A stretch of 64,000 nucleotides of DNA from Diphasiastrum complanatum (taxonomy: Eukaryota > Streptophyta > Lycopodiopsida > Lycopodiales > Lycopodiaceae). Made by a program: the position numbers and the translations under genes. Numbering within the stretch: position 1 is the stretch's first letter; each line of letters opens with the position of its first letter. Positions 1 to 12,000 of this stretch are shown here, one piece after another. The stretch covers positions 65,006,797-65,070,796 of the forward strand of contig CM055092.1 of the NCBI GenBank assembly GCA_029204225.1. The letters run 5' to 3'. The notes below the pieces were generated by a model. The model did no database searches. It was not told the origin of the DNA and saw only the letters and a list, made by a program, of their open reading frames with translations.

Positions 1-775
1 CATCCTTGATGAAGCCCTCAGGTTGCAACATGTATATTTCCTCCTCCAAGTAGCCATTCAAGAAAGAGCTTGTCACATCCATTTGATAGAGATTCCACTT
101 GAATAAGGTAGCAATACAAATGATCAATCTAATGGTTACAAGTTTTGCTACAGAAGCAAATGTTTCTTCATAATCTATGTCTCTTAGCAACCAATCTAGC
201 TTTGTATTTACTTATAGATCCATCTTTATTGTACTTTAATCTATAGATCCACTTGCATGCAAGTGGCTTCTTTCCATATGGAAGGTGTACAAGATTCCAA
301 GTTTGATTATCTATCAAAGCATCAAACTCTACTTGCATTGCATCTCTCCAAACTTGTGATCTACTTGCATCTTCATAACATGATGGCTCTTCAAGCATTG
401 TGGTTAGAAAAGAGTAAGAGGTAGAAGGAGACGTGTCTTCCCTTTGCTTCTCTTTCTCAAAGTATGTGAGCCTTGAAGGCTCGGCCTTGCTCCTTGTGGA
501 TCTTCTCGGCTCCTTTGGCACTTGATTTTGATCTTCCAAAAGATCATTTTCAAGAGGCTCCTCCTCGGGTGTTACAAGATCTTCATCACCTAAGAGATTA
601 GATGCATTTGGAGACAACTTGTAACTTTGAGATTCATCAAATAAGACATCCTTGCTAGCTTTTACTTTCTTTGAAATAGGATCAAATATCCTATATCCTT
701 TGCTATTTTCACTATAGCCTACAAATATTCCTTTGAAGGAAGTTGCATCTTCTTTCCTTCTTGTTTCCAAAGGAA
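1..775 (-). pseudogene. Degenerate Ty1/copia pol fragment (integrase C-terminal to RT)
   Basis: Reading on the minus strand from about 770, the frame carries the copia integrase C-terminal motif KGIFVGYSENSKGYRIFDP, an acidic linker, then the start of the copia reverse transcriptase (ACKWIYRLKYNKDGSISKYK, KARLVAK). The frame breaks near 168. RT continues in another frame from 167 to 1 (DYEETFASVAKL, QMDVTSSFLNG, LEEEIYMLQPEGF) and runs off the window edge, so the catalytic YVDD box lies outside. The protein differs clearly from copia-1 and copia-2, so this is a separate family. Nothing recognisable lies upstream of about 775, so the fragment is also 5'-truncated. Confidence 0.9.
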
Positions 776-1388
776 GGTGGACATAACATATACATTAGAG
801 GAGTTCTCAATATCAAAAAGACCTTTGTAAAGATACTTTTATTTTTTTCTTTAGCTTCGACCGTCACCAGGCCCAATCAAAATGCACAGATTTGAAATTA
901 ACTGAGAAATAAAAATGCAATATAGAACACTTTGAAATTTGTGTCCGGGCAATATGGATGTATCCCATTGGTTTCTTCTTCTTGCCCAACACGTGCTAAT
1001 CTGCCCGACGTCAATACCTCAAGTTAAGTTTATTTGACTATGCTGGTTAGTATAATGAAATTTTCTAACTATACTAGTTACAGTTATAGAAATACAGTAT
1101 ATACAGTTACATAAAATATGGTATACGCAGTAACTTCGACTATGTTGGCATTCACATTAGATTAAATGTGATACGAAAAATTGAAATTAACTATCATGTC
1201 ACAGAGATTTTTGGCGCCAAAGCTTTGAAAATAGCAATGGCAAGGAGACCCAAATCTACAATTGAGTCTATGATTTTTTACAATGAGATGAAGCTGATAA
1301 CTGGAAGCCAACAAAATATACGAAGAATTCATGGGTATTGCTGCATTCATCATCAAAGGGCAATTTTCGACAAAAGAAAAGAGCAAAA
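776..1388. other. Intergenic stretch, nothing recognised
   Basis: AT-rich sequence with small overlapping ORFs on both strands and no motif I recognise. It lies outside the segment repeated at 45.8 kb. It may hold the promoter or further exons of the unknown gene that follows, but nothing in the sequence proves this. Confidence 0.4.
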
Positions 1389-2581
1389 ATGACTTCCAAA
1401 TCTTATTGGAAAGCAAAAAATTTGGAGTTTAAGACTATCACGGGAGGTCAATCGATATCAGAAGTCTTAGTACAACATGTATATATGCATTCAGAAATCA
1501 AAGTACTTGCTATCAATCCTCATGATCATCAAAAATATCATTGTAAGTATATCAAAACATATGCACTCTACAACAATCATAGGTGATTTTCTTTATTGAT
1601 GCTCTTCAGATTATGATTTAAATGCTTCAACATTGTTTTTTTCTTTCAGATTTATATCCATCATGCATAAGTGGATGCGAGCCCACACAATCACTTGCAG
1701 GAATATTAGATGTAATTCACTCTTATGTTGGAAAGCTGCAATACAGAGGAAGAAGTCCAAAGGAACTTGCAAATTGTGGTATCTATTTTTATGAATCTTT
1801 ATATACGCCACAAACAGATGGAGGTTTTGGCAAGCTTGAAGCAATTACATTGCCTGGTTTTCAAAGTGATGAGTGGCCTACTCCTGATATTATTGTTTCT
1901 AAATTCTTGAAATGCAAACTACTCATTGATATTAGAAATGCTATGAAGATAAGCACAGGCTCAAAAATTGTTCACCTAAGTTGGTTCATCTCATTACATA
2001 TATTTGTTGATTTTTTTTCAAGTGCTAGTGTTTGTAGGACACCAACTTTATTTGTTTGCAAAGATTTATCAGATGAGATTTTGTCAGATTTCATGGATTA
2101 AGGCTGGGATAGTAAAACAAATAATGACATAGAATGCAGGATTAAAAAGTCCTCAATGATCGTTCGTTATCATATCGAAAAGCAAATGCTCAGTCTCACA
2201 TTTAGCTACCAGAGATACAAGAAAATTGAAGGTACATGGCTACCACTGGATCAAGACTTTGAACTAAATGGTCACACAAACCGAATGGAAATTAGCATTA
2301 TCTACAATGAGGAGTATTTGACTATGGTTGAGGTGGAAGCGCATTGGAAGCTTGATTTTATGAGAACAGAGCTCATGTTATTACAAACCAATCTACCAAC
2401 ATATTTCAGATTTATCATCAATAGAAGACTCGTAATTGAAAATGTCATCATTTACAATTGCACATTCACTAATATTTGTCATGTCACAGATGCGAAAAAG
2501 ACAGGAGCTGATAATGTGCTGCAAAGATCTACCTACAACAATCATCATTGTGGGAGAACAATAGTTTCAAATAAACTCTAA
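1389..2581 (+). pseudogene. Unrecognised two-exon gene, copy 1 (broken)
   Basis: A plausible first exon starts at the ATG at 1389 (MTSKSYWKAKN) and ends at 1542. The intron 1543-1649 has a GTAAGT donor and a TTTCAG acceptor, and the reading phase is kept into exon 2 at 1650. Exon 2 reads through SLAGILDVIH, CGIYFYESLYTPQT, GFGKLEAITLPGF and IVHLSWFISL to an in-frame TAA at 2099-2101. After that stop the same protein continues in the same frame to 2581 (HIEKQMLSLTFSYQRYKK). I recognise no domain. The second copy at 45.9 kb has CAA at the stop position but its own stop further on, so the ancestral frame was longer than either copy. Amino acid replacements between the copies are frequent, as expected without selection. 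Function unknown. Confidence 0.5.
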
Positions 2582-4170
2582 AAATATTTGTAAACACTCT
2601 TTCATTCAATAAATGAAAGCCCAAGTTGGGCATCAGTACATGTATTTTGTGCTCCCAAATTTATAAAATGGAACAACATTTGATATATCAATGTATATTT
2701 ATCTATGAATTTTATACATGTATTTTTGTTCTATGTTATCTGTATTTGTTATAATCTTAATTTAGTATAACTACATCATCCTTTGCACCATCATCAATAA
2801 CGGGAGGCTGAAGCCTTGCCCTAGCCAGTATACTCAGGATGATTTCTTGTCTAAAACTGTACACCTGGCTTGATGTGTACTCAGAAAGTGTAAACTACAA
2901 TATTAGACATTCATGTATTAGTAATGGCTAAAAACATCAACAAAATAGAAAACTAATCATGATTCCAAAAATAAGAATAAACATAATTTATTACCTTAGA
3001 AATATCAACATCTTCCTAAGGTTGAACCACTCAAAAAATAACTTGGCATTGTATAATGTCTACTACCCACAGCTGAATGAATCATTTTGCTGGGGTGACT
3101 GCAAAAATATTCAGCACACAAGAAATCAAGTATGAAACAGAATGAATTAGAATGAAACAAATACATTAGAATACTGATTTCAAAATGCTATTAAGAAAGA
3201 TAGAATTTACCTCCAAATTGACGATCTGCCATTCCACGGAATGGGGAACATCCGTAGGAATATATTTACTTAAATAAGGAAGGTGTATATCTACATCCTT
3301 ATCTGCATATTGCTCGTCGAATTCATCTTGACACAAAAACCTTTAATACTATTATCTACAGATCTCTTAATAGAGATCAGGTTTAAACTCCAGTGGTCAC
3401 TGCAAAATAAAATTGAAATTTCTTTAGCTGCAATTCTGAGAACTATTTCCATTGACAAAGCCAATGTTAAAGCATAAAACAACAAGAAGCATTTAATATA
3501 TCTTCATTAAGTAATTACTTACTTATGAAAAACTTTCTTACCTTTACAGATTGTATTCAAGGAATGCTTGTGTATTGTTTTCAGCCTAAATCTTCTATTA
3601 ATTAGGAGATAGACAAGTCTATCAAGATTAAAGGTTGCTATTTTCTTGCATATGATGCTAGGAATAAGAGCACTTAAGTCAAGAGAGTATCTGGGGTACT
3701 CAAGATTGAGTTAAAGTCATTATTTATCTTGATGGATCTCCTAAGAGATTTTGGTGGAATGAATTTTTGTACTTTAGTTTTTGAAAAATTATAAGTGCAT
3801 TGGTACCAAAAAGCATTCATGATAGATCTACAAGTAATTGTGGATAGTCTTGGACTATAATTGTTCGGATTCTTAACTTTTGAACATTGATTTCCAATGT
3901 AAAATGACATTTCACCCAGTTATTCATGTAAATTGAGGTTACATGAAAGTGATGTTACTAGATTGGAGAGAATCAGACCCAATAGGAAAATTTATCGCTT
4001 AGTTTACTTCTAAAGGTCGATATAGTACTTCAATGCAGAGATAGATAATTGGAGAATTATTCCATCTCTAAGTACTTATTTGATATTGAAGTCAGACTAA
4101 GGATTAATTTTTAGGGTAAATGTGAAAGTTAAATGATTGATTTGTTAGCTTTTGAACTTGACCTTCATGA
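2582..4170. other. Non-coding/decayed sequence inside segment copy 1
   Basis: AT-rich sequence shared with 46866-48460 at high identity. Only short ORFs without recognised motifs are present. Bases 2590-2640 hold an AATAAA-like region (TTCATTCAATAAATGAAAG) that could be a 3' end signal for the preceding gene. From about 3960 the sequence probably belongs to the decayed gypsy pol that becomes readable at 4171. Confidence 0.4.
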
Positions 4171-4470
4171 TTGGTTGACTGCTCGACTGCTCATCCAATG
4201 TATCATATGAATTTAATTTATATGATGACATTTAGATATATTAAAGATTTTACCAATTTGGAGGACTTATCGCTCAATGTACCTTTGGAACCTGAAAGAG
4301 TACTCAGAATCAGAAATAAACAGATGAGGAATTGTTCTATCTCTGGGTGCTTGGTTAGGTTGGTTGGTTAGATTGAGGATAATTATTTATGAGAAAGAGT
4401 TAAAAGCATACAAATTGGATCTTCCCTAGTTACTCGTTCTGAGGACAGAACTGGTTTAAGGGGGAAAGAA
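4171..4470 (+). pseudogene. Degenerate Ty3/gypsy pol 3' end
   Basis: The frame reads HPMYHMNLIYM, then DLSLNVPLEPERVLRIRNKQMRN and a decayed tail. This order (HPxFHVSLL, a hydrophilic linker, ILxRRxRxLRN) is the C-terminal end of integrase in plant Ty3/gypsy elements. The sequence then runs into a purine-rich stretch (AAGGGGGAAAGAA, 4459-4470) that suits a polypurine tract, followed directly by an LTR-like TGTTACGTCC. A degraded copy of the same junction is at 48.5-48.75 kb. The upstream catalytic domains are not recognisable. Confidence 0.65.
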
Positions 4471-4893
4471 TGTTACGTCCATGTCCAGTATGTGGAATTT
4501 GGAATAACTCCTGACATGGATAGCCAGTCACTCTAGTGTATATGGTTATTAGTTATGCCTCATTATTCCGGATTTGGCCAGTAAAGTAATTAATAATCAT
4601 ATGAGGTCCCAGATCCATATGTGGACTATTGAGCACTTGCATGGTGTTTGACTATTATAATGCAAGAATAGGAGGTCAATTGCTATTCTAGGTTGCATGG
4701 GGATCCTAAGAGGAAGACTCTCCTCATGGGAGAGAATATATACTAGTGAAAACTCGCCCATCTACCTATTGGATTTTCTGATCCTTATAGCCAGGAACCC
4801 CTCCTCTCTTGCATTCATTCACCATGGCATGGGGGTGAAGTGGTTAGGGTATTGACTAGCCATTTCCTGTTGGTTGGGTGGTTTTGCTCCACA
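4471..4893 (+). repeat. Ty3/gypsy-type LTR (3' LTR of the decayed element)
   Basis: Starts TGTTACGTCC next to a polypurine tract and ends near GCTCCACA. Related LTRs of similar length are at 48746-49165, 41544-41978 and, reversed, 59420-59854. All share the internal CTC(A/G)TTATTCCG and TTAATAA blocks and the terminal TTGGGTGGTTTxGCTCCACA. The outer end is set by this conservation. I see no target site duplication. Confidence 0.55.
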
Positions 4894-4989
4894 TGTGTCC
4901 TTTTGGTTGCATGCAATAGGATCTAGTCAGATCTTCACTAGGCGATCCTTACAAGTTAACGTCATCAATTATGCAGTCTCAGACTTGTA

Positions 4990-5235
4990 TTTCAACAAAG
5001 GTAATTTGTTGGGGACCATCGAGAGGGTGAAGATACATATTAAAGTCACCAGCAAGAATAGAAAGAAGGGAGTTATGAGAACTATCACTCTAGAGCTCAC
5101 CACAAGAGTGGGAAAAATATTGAATATGTAAAAGGCAAACCCACATTTGGAGATAGTACTAACATTAACATGACCACCAGGGAGAGAAAAATGTGAGGCG
5201 AGTTTCTAGTCTGTGAAAACAAGACTCACCAAACC
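4990..5235 (-). pseudogene. Possible LINE endonuclease scrap
   Basis: On the minus strand one frame reads SILAGDFNMYLHPLDG, which resembles the GDFN motif of the apurinic-endonuclease domain of non-LTR retrotransposons. Upstream frames (RFGESCFHRLETRLTFFSPWWS) are broken by stops. A shared copy lies at about 49525-49730. The match rests on one short motif, so the family assignment is tentative. Confidence 0.3.
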
Positions 5236-5439
5236 TCCCGGGTATTGGCAATAGGAGTGTAGAAGTAATTAAAGTTTCAGGGAAAAGATTTAGTAAGTAC
5301 GTCAAGGAGAAAACCACTTAGTTTTGTTTATTGAAGACAAACCACAAGGTTAGAATGCTGAAGAGACAGAAGATAGTTAAAGAGAAGAGAGTGACAGATA
5401 GGGAGATTAAGCCCTCTAATATTCCAGGGCTTCATGCTC

Positions 5440-6309
5440 ATCATCGTCGTCTTCTTGGATTTTCTGTTTTGTGTTTGTTGCATGGGCTTGTTGATCCGAT
5501 TATTTCTTCTTGTCGTTGTTGAATTTCAAGATCTGATAGTTCTGGATTTCATGGTTCATCCTCTTGCAGTACTTGTAGAATAGTCTCTTCTTGTTCTGAG
5601 TAGGTTGCTGATTCTGGGTCTTCTATGATTGTTTCTGATTGCCGTCAGTTTGGTTGACAACTTTTTTCTTTTGTTGCTTCCTTGTGTTCTTCTTCGAGAA
5701 TAATGTTTGCAAGTCATTGATGGAGGATGAGGATACTCCATTCCTTCTTGTCTCCTCTTGCAACAATATGACTATGACTTTGGACAATGTAATATCTGAG
5801 TGTGTGGAAATCATCATCACCCAGTTTTCATATGAGGATGGTAGGCTGGACAATAAGGTCATTACAACTTCAGAGTCTTCAATCATTGAACCTATTACCG
5901 CCATCTGCTCTAATAGAGTCTTGAACTGATTAATGTGATTCTGAACATAATCACTTTTTGACATTCTAAGTGAGAAGAAGTTTCTCCTCACATGCAACTT
6001 TTAAGTGACATCCCTCACTTAGTATAATGTATTCAATATATTCCAAGCCTCTTTCGAAGATTGGGCTAGTCTGATGTGGCCAATCTGTATGTCGAAGATG
6101 TTAAGGGTAATCAAGGCAAATGCCTTGCCATCCTTGAGCTTCCATGTGGAAATTCCTTGCTCATCAACACTGGAAAGTAGTTCGGTGTCAACAACTATTT
6201 TCTAAAGCTCATTGGCCACCAGTACTACTCTCATCTTGAATTTCGATAGATGGTAATTCGAACCATCGAGTTTCTCTACCATTAGAATAGACTGTGATTG
6301 CGAATCCAT
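5440..6309 (-). pseudogene. Degenerate Ty1/copia gag, segment copy 1
   Basis: The minus-strand frame starts at ATG 6309 (MDSQSQSILMVEKLDGSNY), typical of copia gag. An early stop follows and further frame breaks before 5997. From 5997 to 5623 it reads NFFSLRMSKSDYVQNHINQF and LLSSLPSSYENWVM, the classic gag capsid-like region (UBN2-type). A decayed zinc-knuckle-like stretch follows near 5560. It lies directly downstream of a PBS and LTR, so it is the 5' part of a truncated element. Protease, integrase and RT are missing. It is not closely related to copia-1. Confidence 0.8.
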
Positions 6310-6452
6310 TTGAAAGTTTAGGATGAGTGTATGTAGATAGTCGATTATATGACTGGAAATAATTACAACAAATTTTTGCTCTTTATCAAAACAATCGTTC
6401 TAATAATGTAAGCTCTAAGTCCACTTCAAAAGAATCACAGAGTAGATATTAC

Positions 6453-6465
6453 AACTCTGATACCA
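6453..6465 (-). other. Primer binding site (tRNA-iMet type)
   Basis: On the minus strand TGGTATCAGAGTT follows the LTR end with no gap. It matches the usual copia PBS complementary to the initiator methionine tRNA 3' end. The segment copy at 50849-50861 has one change (TGGTATTAGAG). Confidence 0.85.
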
Positions 6466-7359
6466 TGTTGGGATTCGGTGAGGTCTACGTGTCATGACAC
6501 AAGGAAGCGAGTGGAAATCCTCGCTGCATGCAATGATGTCTATCATATTCAGACCCAATTCAATAGTTTGAGGTCTGTCCTACTTGATCACAACTTCAAA
6601 AATAGTGGATCGATACAATCGATTCCATAGCCATGCACGAATTACATCGATTTCAGCTTTAGCTTTGCGGAAGCATATTAGGTGTGGGAATTAGAGCAAC
6701 AAATCAACATAAGCTATCAGTCATACAAATAATTTAATCTACAAATATGTTCATCTGCTAGCAAGAAATAATCTGAAAATGAATAAAACTGAGCATCAAT
6801 CACAATATACACGACCTAGATTACTAGAACGTTGATTATTCAGTCCCAAATAGATACAGTTTGAATGTAGTCAGAGTCATGTTCTTTATGAAATAATACT
6901 CCGTAATAACAGAGGCAAAAGAAAACAATTGCGCTCTAGATGTTCAATTGATCGCTACAATGTCTTTAGGAGCTAACCGAGCAACAATAGTTTACAATTA
7001 AGGTTATTAAGGCACTACGTGATGTTGGCAGTCGACTACCTTCAGACAATATCTAATTCAGTTAGAGATTTTGTCCAAGCGTGATTCAATGTACTTGTTA
7101 ATCTGTCGGTAGTCGGATTACGGCCAATTACTCGAGGATGTTGAACTATCGAGAATGACTGAATAATCAAAGATGATCGAATAGATGAAAGTGTTTGAAC
7201 AATCGAGGAAACATTCACTGATCCTTTTGTATTTTGGTAGACTATTAGAGAACAAGTGTATTTCTACAGAGAGTATGCAAGTGTACAAGTATTTACAACA
7301 GCTAGTAAATGGATCTAGATTAGCAGAGAGATAGGGATGGAGAGGATATAAATCCAACA
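6466..7359 (-). repeat. 5' LTR of the truncated copia element, copy 1
   Basis: Bounded by short inverted termini TGTTGG and CCAACA and adjoining the PBS and gag. The length is about 894 bp. The matching copy at 50862-51747 is 886 bp. The 3' LTR is not in the window and no TSD can be verified. Confidence 0.75.
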
Positions 7360-8433
7360 TAAGTTTATGAATGTCTTATCTTTTCCCTAGTAGACATCAA
7401 AGGGGTGGTAGAAAAGTGATCCAACCTCTTCGGATTAAAGGGGCCCAATCACTTGAATCAATTGCCTTTACTCAACTTTTGCTTACTAGTAAGAAGTATG
7501 TACAATGAGAGGGATCTTGAGCCATGAAAGACCCTAGTATGAGCATAGCTGTCTTTTTGTGTCTTATATGTTTGATATGTGGAATACCTTCGTCAAGAAG
7601 AGGAAAGGAGATCTTCACCACCATGTCTCTTATTGGGGGCCCAACCATGTCAATCACCTTGACTCACAAAATTGGATGATGAAGATTGCATTATCCTAGC
7701 CATTAACTAATATTTAATCCGAAAATGTTTAGGATGTCAATCTTAGTGGTCATAATTTTGGTGTCACGAAAATACTTGAATCTCATGGATAGTATATGAA
7801 AATAATTAGAATTATTGGATGGAATATGAGGATTTGGAGTATGCCTCTTGGATAGAACATCATGAAAATGGCGAGCAATTAAAAATTTCTCTATATTTGT
7901 AACTTCAAGAAGAATCTTCTAAAGCTCACAGATTACATTTGAATGTGCTCATTCTTTTGTATATTATGATTAGATTGCCCCATTGTCTTGCCTCTACTAG
8001 AGTTGCACTAATATACCTCGTATGTCCTCTCATCATGCCACTATTGAAGTTGTCATGATATGCCTCATAGTGAACCTCATCTATTTGTGATGGATTGTGG
8101 TGGCAAAGAGTTTTTTAGGCTTCATATGTTATTTCATTTTTCTATTATGATGTTTTTTTATAAAACTCATAAATTATCTTGGTCATGATTTTTTGCAAAA
8201 TACATTTTTTTGTATGATTGTTTCCAAATAATTTGGAAATTGACTCATAAAAAAACACGATTTTATACTAAATTAGGTAATCTAAATGATATACCCAAAA
8301 TTTTTACCTTTTTGTGAATAATCATTTAAATCTCAACTTGTCTATTTGGAGGCCAATAGTAACTTGAGTACAAGGTCTCATTTTCTATGCTAGATACATT
8401 CAAATCCATGTATTTGAAGTATACAGAGACATG
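7360..8433. other. Decayed non-coding sequence
   Basis: Sequence shared with 51748-52828. Only short ORFs without motifs are seen. It forms the left flank of the copia-1 insertion site. Confidence 0.4.
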
Positions 8434-8438
8434 CATCT

Positions 8439-9091
8439 TGTGAAAAACTCAGATCCAAAAGATGCTAAAGTTTCATAAAGATCTTGGCCATGGAAGTTAT
8501 GCACATCTAGATTGAAAAAATGATAGAAATTGTGATGTTAAGCATACTAAACATCAACTAAACATCAAAATCTGATCATAAGCTTCCACAAACAGAAACT
8601 TGCTGTCCCTGTCCGTACTTCAGAGCCTACAACCTGCATTTCACACGTGTGAAGCCATAGCAACAAAGAAATCACAATTCTAGTGGCTAGAATGCAAGAT
8701 ATGAACAAAAAAGTGAGAGAGAAGAAGATGGATCTTCAAAGAGCATAACATTCATTCAATAGAATGAAAATGAGATGTGTACATACTCGTGGAGATGGCT
8801 ATTTATAGCAGCCATAGTGCCTCTTGGCCACTTGTCTTATGATAGGCTAAAATTGGGGTCCAATAGGATTCACCCATATACCTAGAAATTTGGTCAAATA
8901 GGAATGCACCAAATTATGAGCCAATAGAAGAGCTCCACACTCGACCTCCTCTAATTAATGTGACCTCAAAAGTAGTGTACACATACTTTGGGCCTCTACA
9001 TACATGTATGAACCTATCTCTAACTTTTATTTGGCCATAGGCCTACAAAATCTCAAGTTAGGAAAATACTACTAGTTGACAATTTTTCACA
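8439..9091 (-). repeat. Copia-1 3' LTR
   Basis: 653 bp, TGTGAAAA...TTTTTCACA, apparently identical to 13647-14299. The gag-pol stop codon falls inside its first bases on the minus strand. Confidence 0.97.
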
Positions 9092-12000
9092 CTCCCTCTT
9101 CAACTAGTTTTAGCATAGATTTAGAAAGTACACCAAGACTTGTTCTATGCTTGAAAAATAAGTCCTTTCCCAATGCTTTGGTAAAGATATCAGCCACACA
9201 TTCCTTTGATGGGACATGTTCAAGCTTGATCTCTTTTGCCAACACTTGTTCTCTCACAAAATGGTAAGCCACCTCGATATGTTTGCTCCTTGCATGGAAA
9301 ACCGGATTGCTTGCTAGACTTTGGGCTGAAAGGTTGTCACAAAAGATGATTGGACTCTCTGAAAAATCCAGCAAATGAAGCTCCATAATCATCCTCTTGA
9401 TCCACACCATCTCCTTTGTGCATGATGTCAAAGCTTTGTACTCGGCCTCACTAGAAGAAAGTGATATAGTTGCTTGTTTCTTCGACATCCATGAGATAGC
9501 TCCATCACCTATGAAAATAGCATGTGCATTTATGGATTTTCTATCCATAAGGTCTCCTGCAAAATCTGAATCTGAAAAACCAAATAAGTTAGGTGATGAG
9601 CCTCTATAAACAATGCCAAAATCTTTTGTTCCCGAGATGTATCTCAAGATCCTCTTTCCTAGTTTCCAATGTTCTATGCTAGGATCTTGCATGAATTGGC
9701 TTAATCTACCAACACAATAAGATAAATCAGGTCTTGTGATGGTTAGATATATAAGAGAACCTATTAGCTTCCTATAGAGAGTAATGTCCTCGAAGGATCT
9801 TTCATTACCTCTTATAGTTAGCTTTACATGTGATTCCATAGGTGTATCAATAGGATTTGCATCTACCATATGAAATCTATTGAGAATAGAAATAGCATAC
9901 TTCTCTTGTGAAATAAAAGTGATTTGAGAAGTTCTAATTACTTCTATTCCTAAGATATAGCTCAAAAGACCAAGATCATGCACTTCAAATTCCTTTTTTA
10001 GTGCTTTCTTGATATCTTCTATATCTTCCTTGTTCCCTCCACTTAAAATAATGTCATCCACATAAATTAGAAGGATTGTAACATCATTAGCACTAATTCT
10101 AAAGTAAAGTGAATGATCATACTCACTCATAGTGAAGTTTTGAGAAAGTAGAAAAGAGTTAAGCCTAGCATACCAACTCCTTGGTGCTTGCTTAAGACCA
10201 TACAAACTTTTTTGTAGAAAACACACATGATTAGGCTTGCTATGAGAAACATAGCTCTCGGGTTGCTCCATGTAGACTTCCTCTTCAAGATCACCATTCA
10301 AGAAAGCATTAGAAATGTCTAATTGCCAAAGATCCCATCCATAAAGAGTTGCAAGGGAAATGATTACTCTTATGCTCACCATCTTTGCCACGGGTGCAAA
10401 GGTTTCCTCATAGTCAATGCCATGCTCTTGAGCATAACCTTTAGCCACCAACCTTGCCTTGAACTTGTTGATAGATCCATCTTGATTTGTCTTTACCTTG
10501 AAGATCCATTTGCATCCAATTGCACTTTTGCCCTTTGGAAGCTCCACCAATCTCCATGTGTTGTTCTTCATAAGTGCTTCAAACTCAAGATCCATTGCTT
10601 GGATCCATTCCTCTTCTTGCCTTGCTTCATCTACACATGAAGGTACATCAAAAGAAGTTAGGAAAGCATAGTTGGATCCATCCACCACTTGCTTACCTTT
10701 GCCATCATAAGTGAGCCTTGAGGGTTTCACTTTATGCCTTGGAGTTCTCCTTGGAATTTGACTTGAAGAGGCTTCTTCAACATCCACATCCAATGTGTCA
10801 TCAACTCCATTGTCATCAAGCACATTAGTTGCAACAACACCATCATCACTTGAAACAACTTTTGGAATGTTACCTTCATCAAAAATGACATCCCTACTTG
10901 TGAACACTTTCTTGATTGAAGGAACATAAATCCTATATGCTTTGCTTACTTCACTATAACCAACAAAAATGCCCTTTCTTGAAGATGGATCCTCCTTAGT
11001 TCTATCATCAAGAGTAATGTTGAAGTAGCAAATGCATCCAAAAGTTCTTAGAAACTTGACATTAGGCTTCGTACCAAACAAAGCTTCAAAAGGGGTTTTT
11101 CCTTCCAATACAACACTTGGCCATCTATTGCATAGGAAATTTGCACACAACAAAGCATCACTCCAAAAAGGTTTAGGAAGATTAGCATTCAATCTCATTG
11201 CCTTTGCACTCTCACACAAGGTTCTATTCTTCCTCTCGGCCACTCCATTTTGTTGTGGTGTTCTTGGACATGTGTACTCCCTCTTGATCCCATGCTCATC
11301 GCAAAAGGCTTTGAATTTGTTAGAAATGTATTCACCACCATTGTCGCTCCTCAAGCATTTGATTTTGGTTGTAAATTGAGTCTCAATAGCAACTTTGAAC
11401 TTGACAAACACATCAAACACCTCATCCTTGCTCTTTAGTAGATAAACCCAACAAAATCTACTAAAATCATCAATGAAAGTTACATACATCTTAGCACCTC
11501 CATTGCTAGTTGTAGTAACACCATGAATATCCGAATGCAAGAGAGAAAAAAGCATCTTAGATCTAGATATAGATCTAGTATATGGCAATCTATGTGATTT
11601 AGACAAAGCACATTCTTCACAAACATGATTCAAGCAAGTAAGAGACTTGGGAAGTCCCCTTACTACCTCCTTTTTGGCTATTACCTCCAAGGCCTTGTAG
11701 TTGAGATGTCCCATCCTTTTATGCCATACCTCTTGAATTGACATTTGTTCATTTGCCATGCATCCAACTTGGTTAGCAACAACACATGCATCAAGCTTGA
11801 ACAATTTCCCTTGCCTTTTCCCTTTTGCAATGATACTACACCCCTTTTTGATCAAGCAAGCATCACCATCAAACTCAACTTTGAATCCTTTGTCAAGCAT
11901 TTGGCTTACACTAAGTAAGTTCTTGGTAATGGATGGAATGAGCAAAACATCTTTCAATTCTATATTCCTATTTGTAGAAAGTGAAATAGGAATTGTGCCA

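Noticed and set aside
10323-10640. Plus-strand ORFs of 60-115 aa across both copia elements
   Set aside because: They are antisense to the gag-pol frame, with no motifs of their own.
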